A stretch of DNA of 25,919 nucleotides, taken from a virus. The notes under the pieces were generated by a model that was given only the letters and a program-made list of their open reading frames with translations, was not told where the DNA came from and searched no databases. The DNA lies in the IMG/VR virus record IMGVR_UViG_3300025086_000207, positions 1-25,919 of that record; one strand, 5' to 3'. Shown here piece by piece: positions 1 to 7,246 of the stretch (positions are counted from its first letter, which is position 1; each line of letters opens with the position of its first letter). The position numbers were made by a program, and so were the translations under genes.

Positions 1-2
1 CA

Positions 3-155
3 GGTGTATCTGACTTTGCTGGTTGGAAAGAAGATCATTATGGGGTGCAACAAGTATCTCGTGAGATGTTTGTCATACCACTTGTAAAGGCAGTACAAGA
101 ACTGTCAACCAAACTAGATGCAGCACTTGCTCGTATAGCAACCCTAGAAGGTTAA
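3..155 (+). CDS. C-terminal end of a tail fibre/spike-like protein (5' truncated)
   Basis: An open frame enters from the left edge and stops at TAA 153-155, giving the last 50 residues of a longer protein. The end contains PLVKAVQELS followed by heptad-like KLDAALARIATLEG. This resembles the C-terminal tail of intramolecular-chaperone (peptidase S74/endosialidase-type) domains, which trimerise phage fibres and are then cleaved off. That assignment is family knowledge applied to a short fragment: the catalytic Ser/Lys of an S74 domain would lie upstream of the window. The oxygenase-like gene begins 3 bp after the stop, so the two are probably co-transcribed. It could instead be the end of another coiled-coil structural protein. 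Confidence 0.55.
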   Translation, partial: GVSDFAGWKEDHYGVQQVSREMFVIPLVKAVQELSTKLDAALARIATLEG

Positions 156-157
156 GC

Positions 158-799
158 ATGGACCTAATACAAAGAAACTTTCCTAATGTAGGGGTTGTTG
201 AGGGACAACTCCCAGAGGACGTTGTGGACAACATATGGAAAGTTGTGAACGAAGCACGAGAACAACCAGAGGACATGAAGCCTGAACTCGCAGGTAATAT
301 CAGTACGTCTATCAGGCTGGATGGTGACTCACCCCTGCTCAAGGAGTTTGTGACTGAGCTACTGCCCTCGTTTATACAGAGCCACATTGAGGCGTATGGC
401 GCACCGTGGCGTGAAACTATGCGTGAGGGTGAAGGTTGGAACTTGGAAAGTCTCTGGGTAAACTTCCAGAAGCAGCATGAGTTTAACCCACCACATGACC
501 ACAGTGGCGTCTACAGCTTTGTCATATGGATGCAGATACCTACGTCCTACGCAGAGCAAAAGAAACTTCCTATTTGTGCCAACTCGAATGCAGATAACCA
601 CATATCTAACTTTGCATTTAGCTACACAAATACGTTGGGCAGGGTGTCAACCTTTGCGTACAACATGGAAAAAGAAGCAGAGGGTTACATGGTTATGTTT
701 CCATCAACTATGCTTCATCAGGTGTTTCCCTTTTATGATAATGATGGGGAACGTATATCAATCTCAGGCAATATCAACATTGCAAACCTAGAAGGATAA
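158..799 (+). CDS. 2-oxoglutarate/Fe(II)-dependent oxygenase-like protein
   Basis: 213 aa. The double-stranded beta-helix signature is visible: an iron-ligand-like HDH at residues 113-115 inside NPPHDHSGVYSFVIW, a distal His at H187 (MLHQVFPF) and an Arg at R199 (GERISISGNI) suited to binding the 2-oxoglutarate carboxylate. The family couples decarboxylation of 2-oxoglutarate to hydroxylation of a substrate. Similar proteins are frequent in cyanophages and other marine phages, and their substrate is mostly unknown. The ATG is preceded by GAAGG about 8 bases upstream. It sits between the fibre end and small virion-region genes, so a role in modifying a virion or host surface molecule is possible but is inference. 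HxH instead of the textbook HxD leaves open which residue is the second ligand (D114 or H115). Confidence 0.7.
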   Translation: MDLIQRNFPNVGVVEGQLPEDVVDNIWKVVNEAREQPEDMKPELAGNISTSIRLDGDSPLLKEFVTELLPSFIQSHIEAYGAPWRETMREGEGWNLESLWVNFQKQHEFNPPHDHSGVYSFVIWMQIPTSYAEQKKLPICANSNADNHISNFAFSYTNTLGRVSTFAYNMEKEAEGYMVMFPSTMLHQVFPFYDNDGERISISGNINIANLEG

Positions 800-804
800 A
801 CACA

Positions 805-1074
805 ATGGCAAGAGAAGCAGATCAAATCGCACAGGACCACGCAGCAATGCTGGGCAGTGTGTCAGTAATTAATAGTGTTATCGCTACCCACGCTAAAGGC
901 AGTGATGCAACTAGTGAAGATTTCGGACATGACATGACGCATGACGAAAAGAAAGAGCGTGTAGCGCGAAGCAACGGCTATCTCGTTCACATGAAAGCAC
1001 TCGAAGATTGGGGCAGTGAAAGTTTTACAGAAATAGACAAAGCTATTACTGCGGCTAATTCATTTACTGCATAA
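805..1074 (+). CDS. small phage protein of unknown function (89 aa)
   Basis: An 89-aa, mostly helical, charged protein that begins MAREADQIAQDHAAMLGS and has no membrane segment, cysteine pair or catalytic motif. The middle (about residues 32-52) is rich in Asp, Glu, His and Lys. I have a general impression of similar short proteins beside tail genes in uncultured marine phages, but no function is known to me. It starts 5 bases after the oxygenase-like stop, where only a weak purine-rich stretch (GAAGGATAA) can serve as ribosome-binding site. The next gene follows after 23 bases, consistent with one operon. Confidence 0.7.
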   Translation: MAREADQIAQDHAAMLGSVSVINSVIATHAKGSDATSEDFGHDMTHDEKKERVARSNGYLVHMKALEDWGSESFTEIDKAITAANSFTA

Positions 1075-1097
1075 ATTTAACTTAAAAGGAGATCACG

Positions 1098-1334
1098 ATG
1101 GCTGAAGAAAAAAAGGCTATGACGTTCAACATAGACGGCACTGAGTACACAGAAGACCAACTGAGTGACCAATCTAAAATGTGCATAAATCACATAAATT
1201 CGTTGCAGCAAAAAATTGCTTCTGCTGAATTTAATTTAGACCAACTTAGAGTGGGCAAAGAGGCTTTCGTCAATATGCTGAAAGGTTCACTTGAAGCTCC
1301 AATCGAAGCGGAAGAAACAGAAGAAGAGGAGTAA
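1098..1334 (+). CDS. DUF6447-like small coiled-coil protein
   Basis: 78 aa with an excellent AAAAGGAG ribosome-binding site 8 bases before the ATG. The N-terminus (about residues 8-20, TFNIDGTEYTEDQLS) followed by a long helix (about 25-65) with heptad-like Leu/Ile spacing matches what I know of DUF6447, a family of short phage proteins near tail genes. The last 12 residues are almost all Glu, so the tail is strongly acidic. Function is unknown; the helix suggests oligomerisation or a chaperone-like partner of a tail component. The 24-aa basic ORF starts 4 bases downstream, so the pair is likely translated together. Confidence 0.65.
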   Translation: MAEEKKAMTFNIDGTEYTEDQLSDQSKMCINHINSLQQKIASAEFNLDQLRVGKEAFVNMLKGSLEAPIEAEETEEEE

Positions 1335-1338
1335 AATA

Positions 1339-1413
1339 ATGCCAAAAGGAATGGGAACTTACGGAAGTAAGAGGGGACGCCCACCTAAAAAGGGTAAGGG
1401 TACAAAAAAATAG
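1339..1413 (+). CDS. 24-aa highly basic micro-protein
   Basis: The ORF runs from ATG 1339 to TAG 1411-1413. It encodes MPKGMGTYGSKRGRPP followed by KKGKGTKK: 9 of 24 residues are Lys or Arg, and the RGRPPKKGKG core resembles an AT-hook. Tiny Lys/Gly-rich proteins starting MPKGMG are, to my knowledge, recurrent in marine podovirus and siphovirus genomes. It starts 4 bases after DUF6447-like stop, with GAAGAGGAG as ribosome-binding site, and the operon terminator begins 9 bases after its stop. A DNA- or RNA-binding role is inference. It is too short for statistical gene calls, so position and composition carry the argument. Confidence 0.6.
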   Translation: MPKGMGTYGSKRGRPPKKGKGTKK

Positions 1414-1422
1414 TAATAAATT

Positions 1423-1459
1423 CAGAGGCGGCTCATGTCGCCTCTGTTGTTATTTTATT
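1423..1459 (+). terminator. intrinsic terminator closing the tail-fibre operon
   Basis: An 8-bp perfect stem, CAGAGGCG (1423-1430) with CGCCTCTG (1439-1446), is followed by the T-rich run TTGTTATTTTATT. G-T and C-G pairs inside the loop can extend the stem to 10 bp, leaving a TCAT tetraloop. It has the same design as the terminator after the capsid gene. The promoter TTGTTA overlaps its T-run. Confidence 0.85.
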
Positions 1460-1476
1460 GCTTAATGTGCTATAGT
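1447..1476 (+). promoter_or_regulatory. sigma70-type promoter for the virion operon
   Basis: TTGTTA (1447-1452), an 18-bp spacer and TATAGT (1471-1476), with TG at 1468-1469 making an extended -10. Expected start is near 1483, about 25 bases before ATG 1508. The same TTGnTn-18-TATAGT arrangement occurs at 25159-25188. The -35 lies in the T-run of the preceding terminator, giving a compact operon boundary. Confidence 0.6.
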
Positions 1477-1507
1477 CCGATTAGTTTAACTCCGCATTGA
1501 GGTCTGT

Positions 1508-2989
1508 ATGCCATTAATCCCATTAGATATACCCGCTGGTATTTACAGAAACGGAACTGATTTTCAATCTAATGGGCGATGGCGTGACGCCAATTTAGTG
1601 CGTTGGGTTGATAATACAATGCGTCCTATGGGTGGCTGGCGTACAAGGTCAACGACTGCTGCCAATGCTCAAATACGCGGCATGAAAACTTGGGTTACAA
1701 ATAATAATCTTAGATTTATAGCTGGCGGTACTTACAATAAATTATATGCTTGGAATGACGCTGGTGTGCGCTACGACATAACGCCCACAAGCTTTACTGC
1801 TGGTCGCATTGATGCTGTGGCTTTTACGGGTTATGGTGGAGGTCTTTATGGCAGTTACGCTTACGGCGTGGCGAGGCCGGACACAGTTCGCATTCAGCCA
1901 GCAACATCTTGGGCTTTGGATACGTGGGGTGAGTATCTCGTAGGATGTACTGAGGATGACGGCAAGTTATACGAATGGCAATTAAATACATCTAATCCGG
2001 CTGCTGTTATTGCTAATGCTCCAACGAGCAATAGGTCAATGGTTGTCACTGAGGAAAGATTTTTATTTGCCCTTGGCGCAGGCGGCAACCCCAGAAAGGT
2101 GCAGTGGTGTGACCGCGAAAATAACACAACTTGGACGCCAGCAGCGACGAATGAGGCTGGAGATCTTGAGCTAAATACAAGCGGGCAGATTATGAAGGGC
2201 GTCAAAGTTCGAGGGCAAACTCTCATACTGACAAGCACCGACGCACACGCTGCTAATTATATTGGACCGCCATATGTGTATGGCATTGAGCGCGTAGGTA
2301 CATCTTGTGGTTTGGCTGCAAATGAGGCGGTGGCGGTGGTTGACGCTGGTGCGTTCTGGATGGGGCCACACGCGTTTTACAGTTACACGGGAAGTCTGGT
2401 ACAAGAGGTGCCAAGTGACGTTGCAGACCATGTATTTAACGATATGAACCGCGCCCAAATCAGTAAAGCTTTTGCAGTTACAAACAGCAATTACGGTGAG
2501 ATCTTTTGGTTTTATCCATCTGCCGATTCAACTGAAAATAACCGATATTGCGTATATAATTATATTGAAAATACTTGGTATATTGGTTCTTTACCACGAA
2601 CCGCTGGCGTTGATCGTGGCGCATTTAGAAGTCCTATCTGGGCAGACGCGTCTAACTATAAAATATACGAGCATGACATTGGTTTTGATTATGGCACCCT
2701 ATCGCCGTTTGTTGAGAGTGGCCCAATCGTAATTGGTTCTGGTGATACAGTCACTTCGGTCACCGAAATGATACCAGATGAAAAAACTAAGGGTGATGTT
2801 AACGTAACGTTTAAAACGCGTTTCTATCCGAATGGAACAGAGCGAGATTACGGGCCGTTTAATATGTCAACTCCAACGTCTATGCGATTTACGGGGCGTC
2901 AATTTAGAATGCGAATTAACGCGGTTTCCCTTGGAGATTGGCGGGTCGGCGTCAATAGATTAGATGTTGTTTCTGGCGGGCGTAGATGA
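1508..2989 (+). CDS. tail/packaged-DNA stabilisation-like structural protein
   Basis: 493 aa, first gene of the virion operon, with TGAGG as ribosome-binding site 5 bases before the ATG. The N-terminus (MPLIPLDIPAGIYRNGTD, then GRWRDANLVRW and RPMGGWR) is the hallmark of a large family in marine podoviruses that I know as a structural, gp10-like 'stabilisation' or tail protein. The rest is rich in Gly, Trp and Tyr, with repeated short beta-strand units (about residues 50-420), as expected for a beta-propeller-like or beta-sandwich virion protein. It overlaps the next gene by 4 bases (ATGA). The position on the tail or neck is inferred from the family. Confidence 0.7.
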   Translation: MPLIPLDIPAGIYRNGTDFQSNGRWRDANLVRWVDNTMRPMGGWRTRSTTAANAQIRGMKTWVTNNNLRFIAGGTYNKLYAWNDAGVRYDITPTSFTAGRIDAVAFTGYGGGLYGSYAYGVARPDTVRIQPATSWALDTWGEYLVGCTEDDGKLYEWQLNTSNPAAVIANAPTSNRSMVVTEERFLFALGAGGNPRKVQWCDRENNTTWTPAATNEAGDLELNTSGQIMKGVKVRGQTLILTSTDAHAANYIGPPYVYGIERVGTSCGLAANEAVAVVDAGAFWMGPHAFYSYTGSLVQEVPSDVADHVFNDMNRAQISKAFAVTNSNYGEIFWFYPSADSTENNRYCVYNYIENTWYIGSLPRTAGVDRGAFRSPIWADASNYKIYEHDIGFDYGTLSPFVESGPIVIGSGDTVTSVTEMIPDEKTKGDVNVTFKTRFYPNGTERDYGPFNMSTPTSMRFTGRQFRMRINAVSLGDWRVGVNRLDVVSGGRR

Positions 2990-3348
2990 CCCAGCAGCAA
3001 AGACCACCAGAACCGCGAGGCGAAGATTGGAAGACTTGGGGTCGTAGGATGATGCAATTCATGTCTCAGACGCGCTCCGCCTTGGTCCAGCAAACTGGTG
3101 GTGAGAATGCTGCCGACGATGGAACTATTATGTGGGATAGGGGCGGAAAATACCCTGTTGTAAGTAGATCTCAATTATTTAGTGAAATTGTATTAAAAAA
3201 TGCTACTCCTGCGTCTAGCGTTGGAGCCTCTGGAGATAAGGCTGGCTTGATAGCTTGGGATGCAAATTATATTTATGTGTGTGTCGGCTCACATGATGGC
3301 TCTGCCCATATCTGGAAGAGAGTAACTTTAGTTGGTGGTTCGTGGTGA
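2986..3348 (+). CDS. fibre/tail accessory protein (120 aa)
   Basis: The N-terminal half (residues 1-50) is charged and predicted helical. The C-terminal part (about 82-115) carries GDKAGLIAWDANYIYVCV and then GSAHIWKRV. This short beta module occurs at the ends of many phage fibre or appendage proteins (pattern GDxxGxIAxDxxYlYvCv...WkRv), by my family knowledge. Translation is coupled at both ends: its ATG overlaps the previous stop and its stop overlaps the next start. A small adsorption-apparatus or adapter role is inference. No catalytic motif is visible. Confidence 0.6.
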   Translation: MTQQQRPPEPRGEDWKTWGRRMMQFMSQTRSALVQQTGGENAADDGTIMWDRGGKYPVVSRSQLFSEIVLKNATPASSVGASGDKAGLIAWDANYIYVCVGSHDGSAHIWKRVTLVGGSW

Positions 3349-3710
3349 GTTTAAAAGAAATAAAAAGATGTAAGAAGTGGATTGAGGCGGCTTTAGAGTA
3401 TTCCGGCGGCACTCACGCTTTTGAAGATGTTGCAGATGGTATTAGTAAAGGTGTCATGCAGCTTTGGCCTACGCCAAGGGGGTGTATTGTTACGGAAATC
3501 GTGGTATATCCCAAAAAGAAAGTATTAAACGTCTTCTTAGGCGGCGGAGAATTGGACCAGATTTTGGATATGCATAACGATGTGATACAATGGGCAAAAG
3601 TTCAAGGATGTTCGTCACTGTCAATGTCCGGCAGATTTGGATGGAAGAAACCACTAAAGGCGCATGGTTGGGAAGCTCAACATGCGTCATATGTTAAGGA
3701 GTTTGCGTAA
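3342..3710 (+). CDS. GNAT/internal-virion-protein-A-like protein
   Basis: 122 aa with a GTG start at 3342 (GTG 3345 is equally possible) overlapping the preceding stop. The core segments ALEYSGGTHAFEDV, then GCIVTEIVVYPKKKVLNVFL, then GWKKPLKAHGW resemble a family of phage proteins with an acetyltransferase-like fold, found near ejection proteins and likened to T7-type internal virion protein A. No acetyl-CoA loop (Q/RxxGxG/A) is evident, so enzymatic activity is doubtful. It lies directly before four large ejection-type genes, which fits an assembly or internal-virion role. The stop overlaps the next ATG by one base (TAATG). Confidence 0.5.
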   Translation: MVSLKEIKRCKKWIEAALEYSGGTHAFEDVADGISKGVMQLWPTPRGCIVTEIVVYPKKKVLNVFLGGGELDQILDMHNDVIQWAKVQGCSSLSMSGRFGWKKPLKAHGWEAQHASYVKEFA

Positions 3711-4744
3711 TGGCTGGCGGTAAGGGCGGTTCAACGTCATCAACAGTAACGATACCTGAGTACATTGAGGAGGCGGCGCGCCGCAATCTCACTAAGGCTG
3801 AAAAAATTTCTCAACTAGGTTATGTGCCTTACTACGGCCCAGACGTAGCGGCCTTTACGCCTATGCAAGAGGCTTCATTCCAAAACGTTGCCGACACTGC
3901 GTCCGCATTTGGATTAGCTGCTCCAGTTACGCAGGCGGACATCATGGGCGGTATGCAGAAGCCGACTGAATATGCTGGCGGCGTAAGGGGTTATTCTTCG
4001 GCTCCAATGTATCAGGCTTCATTAGATCGCCTTGCTGCGGAACGTCCCGCGCAAAAATCATACATGGATAGTTTCTTTATTAATCCATACACAGGAGAAT
4101 ATGCGTCTCCGCTTACCGACTACAGCCAGTTTAACACTCTGTCAGATGAAGCTGCACTGGATCGCGCAAATAGATTGGCTATCGCGCAGGCGGGCGCCGA
4201 CGGTGGTGGTATGGGTGGCGGGGTTAACGAGCCTGCCATTATTTACAATCCAACTTACACAACTTACGGCGGGCATCAGGATGTTGCCCACAACGCTATC
4301 GACACTGCGTTTTCAGATTACGGGCAAAATATTCAAACTCTTGGGCAAACATCAAACCCAGCTTACAACGCAGAAGTTGCTGCGGCTTATGCGGGTATGC
4401 CAGTGACTTATACTAACGAAGATTCTGGAATGGTGGTTACTAAACCAGCAGGCGAAATAACTACTAGTGATTTTGATGCGGCTAATAAAGCAGACCAAGG
4501 CGCGTTAGCAGCAGCTACTATGCTTGCCGCTGGCATTAAGAATATTGGCGGTGGCTACAATCAGAATGACCCAACAACGGGATTGCTGGGTGGCGTTAAG
4601 GATGTCTTTGGAAATGTAGTTGAGACTGTTGCGGACGCTCCCTTCCTTGGGCTTCTAAGTACGGTAGCGGATGCATTTGATAAGCCGGATTCTACATATA
4701 CTACTGGCGCAAGTGAAATGTTTAACAGAGGTGGCCCAAGATAA
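3710..4744 (+). CDS. putative internal virion/ejection protein (344 aa)
   Basis: 344 aa, rich in Ala, Gly, Tyr and Ser. It starts MAGGKGGSTSSTVTIPEYIE and has a good AAGGAG site upstream. Gly-rich linkers lie near residues 163-172 and 279-284, and an Ala/Gly/Leu segment around 262-310 could touch membranes. I recognise the style rather than a specific fold: the first of four consecutive large, low-complexity genes before the portal, as in podoviruses where such proteins are packed in the capsid and ejected ahead of DNA. No enzymatic motif was found. A 34-bp gap with AAAGGGCG separates it from the next gene. Confidence 0.55.
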   Translation: MAGGKGGSTSSTVTIPEYIEEAARRNLTKAEKISQLGYVPYYGPDVAAFTPMQEASFQNVADTASAFGLAAPVTQADIMGGMQKPTEYAGGVRGYSSAPMYQASLDRLAAERPAQKSYMDSFFINPYTGEYASPLTDYSQFNTLSDEAALDRANRLAIAQAGADGGGMGGGVNEPAIIYNPTYTTYGGHQDVAHNAIDTAFSDYGQNIQTLGQTSNPAYNAEVAAAYAGMPVTYTNEDSGMVVTKPAGEITTSDFDAANKADQGALAAATMLAAGIKNIGGGYNQNDPTTGLLGGVKDVFGNVVETVADAPFLGLLSTVADAFDKPDSTYTTGASEMFNRGGPR

Positions 4745-4778
4745 TTGGTCATATTATTAATTTAAAAAGGGCGTAGAG

Positions 4779-6191
4779 ATGGCTGGGCAAGAATTTACAC
4801 AGTACACGTTTAATCAACCTAATGGTCAGCAGAGCATTCAGACAGCTTCGAATTTAGAAGAGGCCAAGCAAAAAGCTTTGGATTGGTATCAGAGAAATGG
4901 TTACGCTCCACCAGATCTTTCAAACGTTACTCAAAAGCCTGCTGATGCTTCTTATTATAGGGCTATGAGATTACCACTTCCGGAATCTTTAGCGGCGCCA
5001 GCGCCAGTAGCTGCGCAATCTTCGCAGCCAATGGCCCCAATAGCTCCAATTCAACAACAATTACCGCAGGCCACTTTATACGCTGACCCTCAATTAGCGC
5101 CTCCCCCAGCACCAATGGCACCACCAGCACCAATGGCACCACCAGCCCCTGCGCCAGCACCTGCACCAATGCCAGCGCCTCAAGCGCAGCCAATGGCGCC
5201 AAATAAAGGCGGAGTTTCGGGCGTTCTTCCTCAAGCGGCGTCACAGGTGGCTGCAATGCCAATGGCTCAAAACAAAGGCGGCGTTGCTGGCGTCCAGCCA
5301 CAGGCATCACCTCAAGCAAACCCACCCCAATACCAACCAATGCCTGCACCAACTCCTCCACTAGCACCAACAGCAGGTTTTAACATAAACCAAGCTTCTG
5401 CCGGAGCATTGCAACAAGCAATGACAAACGCTCAAACTGGTATGGGATTTCAAGCGCAAGATGTTTCGGCTGTGGGTTACACTCCAGCCCAGCAGGTTGC
5501 GCAGCAAGTGGCGGGATCAGATTTGACCCCATACACGAATCCGTATGAAACTCAGGTTGTAGATCAAGCTTTGTCGGATATTGCTAGGCAGCAAGAACGC
5601 GCCCTAAATCAAATGGGTGCGCAGGCGACAGCAGCGAGAGCCTTTGGCGGATCTAGGCAAGGCGTTGAGGCGGCAGAAACCCGCAGATTATATGATGAGC
5701 AGGCCGCTAGGACGGCGGCAAATTTACGTCAGGGAGGTTTTGATCGCGCAATTGGCGCCGCACAGTTTGACGTTGGCCAACGCGCCTCTGCCGAAGCTGC
5801 AAACGTTGCGGCCAGAACTGGCGCATCACAATTTGGCGCACAAAGCATGATGGACGCACAACGCCAGAATGTGGCAAATAGAATGGCTGCGGAGAGTATG
5901 CGTCAAGGCGCTGGCGCCCGACTTGGCGGGTATGGGGGGCAAGCTTTTGATATTGGTCGCTCAATACAGCAAGACCAAGCAAATCAGGGATTATTGCAGC
6001 AGGGCATACAGCAAGCGCTCATTGACGCCGCGAAGGGCCAATATTCTGGGTACACTGGTGCGCCTATGTCTGCACTTGGGGCGCCTCTGGCTGCACTTGG
6101 GGCGACGCCAAGCCAATCCACCACAACTGACACTTATAATCCGGGCTTATTCAGTTACTTACAATCCTTCGCTCAATTACCTAAATTTTAG
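4779..6191 (+). CDS. putative ejection protein with Pro-rich repeats and Gln/Ala helical domain (470 aa)
   Basis: 470 aa in three parts. Residues 1-55 form a small charged domain. Residues 68-205 are dominated by Pro, Ala, Met and Gln, with PAPMAP units and a duplicated block built round NKGGVSGV and NKGGVAGV. From about residue 245 to 435 is an Ala/Gln/Arg-rich helical region starting TPYTNPYETQVVDQALSDIA, a module I know from internal or ejection-type proteins of marine podoviruses. The Pro-rich stretch is probably a disordered spacer. A copy-number change there is likely between relatives because the underlying DNA is tandemly repeated. No catalytic residues are evident. It sits in the ejection-protein block. 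Confidence 0.6.
   Translation: MAGQEFTQYTFNQPNGQQSIQTASNLEEAKQKALDWYQRNGYAPPDLSNVTQKPADASYYRAMRLPLPESLAAPAPVAAQSSQPMAPIAPIQQQLPQATLYADPQLAPPPAPMAPPAPMAPPAPAPAPAPMPAPQAQPMAPNKGGVSGVLPQAASQVAAMPMAQNKGGVAGVQPQASPQANPPQYQPMPAPTPPLAPTAGFNINQASAGALQQAMTNAQTGMGFQAQDVSAVGYTPAQQVAQQVAGSDLTPYTNPYETQVVDQALSDIARQQERALNQMGAQATAARAFGGSRQGVEAAETRRLYDEQAARTAANLRQGGFDRAIGAAQFDVGQRASAEAANVAARTGASQFGAQSMMDAQRQNVANRMAAESMRQGAGARLGGYGGQAFDIGRSIQQDQANQGLLQQGIQQALIDAAKGQYSGYTGAPMSALGAPLAALGATPSQSTTTDTYNPGLFSYLQSFAQLPKF
5109..5144 (+). repeat. two perfect 18-bp tandem units in the Pro-rich coding region
   Basis: The unit AGCACCAATGGCACCACC occurs at 5109-5126 and 5127-5144. It encodes six residues per copy, and degenerate GCxCCA repeats continue to about 5185. 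It lies inside the 470-aa ejection-protein gene and underlies its (Pro/Ala/Met) spacer. Confidence 0.85.
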
Positions 6192-6211
6192 TAAATAAGA
6201 AAGACGATAAG

Positions 6212-7246
6212 ATGGCATTAAGTTTTCCAAATCTGGGTAGAAACAATCCGATGAATAGCGCCAGTAATTTTTCTTTAGGCACTCCAGTTAACCAGCCAAT
6301 TCCAGCGCCAATGCCAATGCCAATGCCAGCGCCAAGATCTAAATCTATGTTCGGTGGAGTTTTGGATTATATGGGGCAAGTAAATCCGCAGACGGGTTTA
6401 AGTCGCGGGGAAAGTTTTGCTGCGGCTCTTGATCCTCTTGTTATGCCAAGGATGAGGGGTGGTGAGGCAATACGTCAGCGCGGCGCTCAGAGGATGGCTT
6501 TATCTCAGGCTAATAAGACTGTTGAGTGGCTTCGTAAAAATGGATACGCGGAACTGGCCACTGTTGTGGAAAATAATCCGGCAATGGCTCCGGCTGTTAT
6601 GAGTGAAGTTTTAAAAAAGAGAATGGAGGGGCCACCACCAGTTGGGGGTGATTTCAAAGACGCTCAGGCTTTGCGTAAAGAATTTACAAGCTTACCTAGA
6701 ATTAAAAACTTTTCAGATGTGTCAGAAGCTTACACTCGTATTGTGGCTTCCGCTAAAGATCCAAGCCCCGCTGGTGATCTTTCATTAATCTTTAACTACA
6801 TGAAGGTTCTCGACCCCGGATCAGTGGTTCGTGAAAGCGAATTTGCTGCTGCTGCAAAATCAGGTGCGCTGGGCGCCCGCATTCAAGCAGCAGTCGATCA
6901 AATTGAAAAGGGAACTAGACTTTCTTCAAGCCAGCGCGCAGACTTTGTTGATCGCGCAACTAGGCTGTATAAAGCCCAAGCGGATTTGTCCCAACCTATT
7001 TATGATACATATTCATCTGTAGCAGTAGCGCGTGGCTTTGACCCCGCAAAAGTTATTCCTCAATTTGGGTATAGTGGAGAACTTGCAGAAATTGCGCCTG
7101 AGTTTGAGCCTATGCCTATACCTCCAATGCCGCAGGGCGCCAGTGCCGATGGGGAACCATTAACGCAAGCCGTCTGGGAGAGGATATGGAGCCAAGCATC
7201 AGAGGAAGAACGTAGAAACTTTATGGAAACTGGGAGTTTTGAATAA
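6212..7246 (+). CDS. putative internal virion protein (344 aa)
   Basis: 344 aa. A Pro/Met-rich linker (residues 29-41, PIPAPMPMPMPAP) echoes the one in the upstream neighbour. The C-terminal two thirds (about 140-320) is helical and contains AGDLSLIFNYMKVLDPGSVVRE, continuing into EFAAA. This motif recurs in large phage structural or internal virion proteins, by my family knowledge. The C-terminus (PLTQAVWERIWSQASEEERRNF) is amphipathic. The ribosome-binding site is weak (AAGAAAGA). The stop overlaps the next ATG by one base (TAATG), so the two products may be made in matched amounts. Lytic-transglycosylase motifs were looked for and not seen. Confidence 0.6.
   Translation: MALSFPNLGRNNPMNSASNFSLGTPVNQPIPAPMPMPMPAPRSKSMFGGVLDYMGQVNPQTGLSRGESFAAALDPLVMPRMRGGEAIRQRGAQRMALSQANKTVEWLRKNGYAELATVVENNPAMAPAVMSEVLKKRMEGPPPVGGDFKDAQALRKEFTSLPRIKNFSDVSEAYTRIVASAKDPSPAGDLSLIFNYMKVLDPGSVVRESEFAAAAKSGALGARIQAAVDQIEKGTRLSSSQRADFVDRATRLYKAQADLSQPIYDTYSSVAVARGFDPAKVIPQFGYSGELAEIAPEFEPMPIPPMPQGASADGEPLTQAVWERIWSQASEEERRNFMETGSFE

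Noticed and set aside
2554-2580. AT-rich palindromic stretch resembling the early operators
   Set aside because: Lies within the 493-aa coding region, lacks the TTGT-16-bp layout and symmetry of the two real copies.
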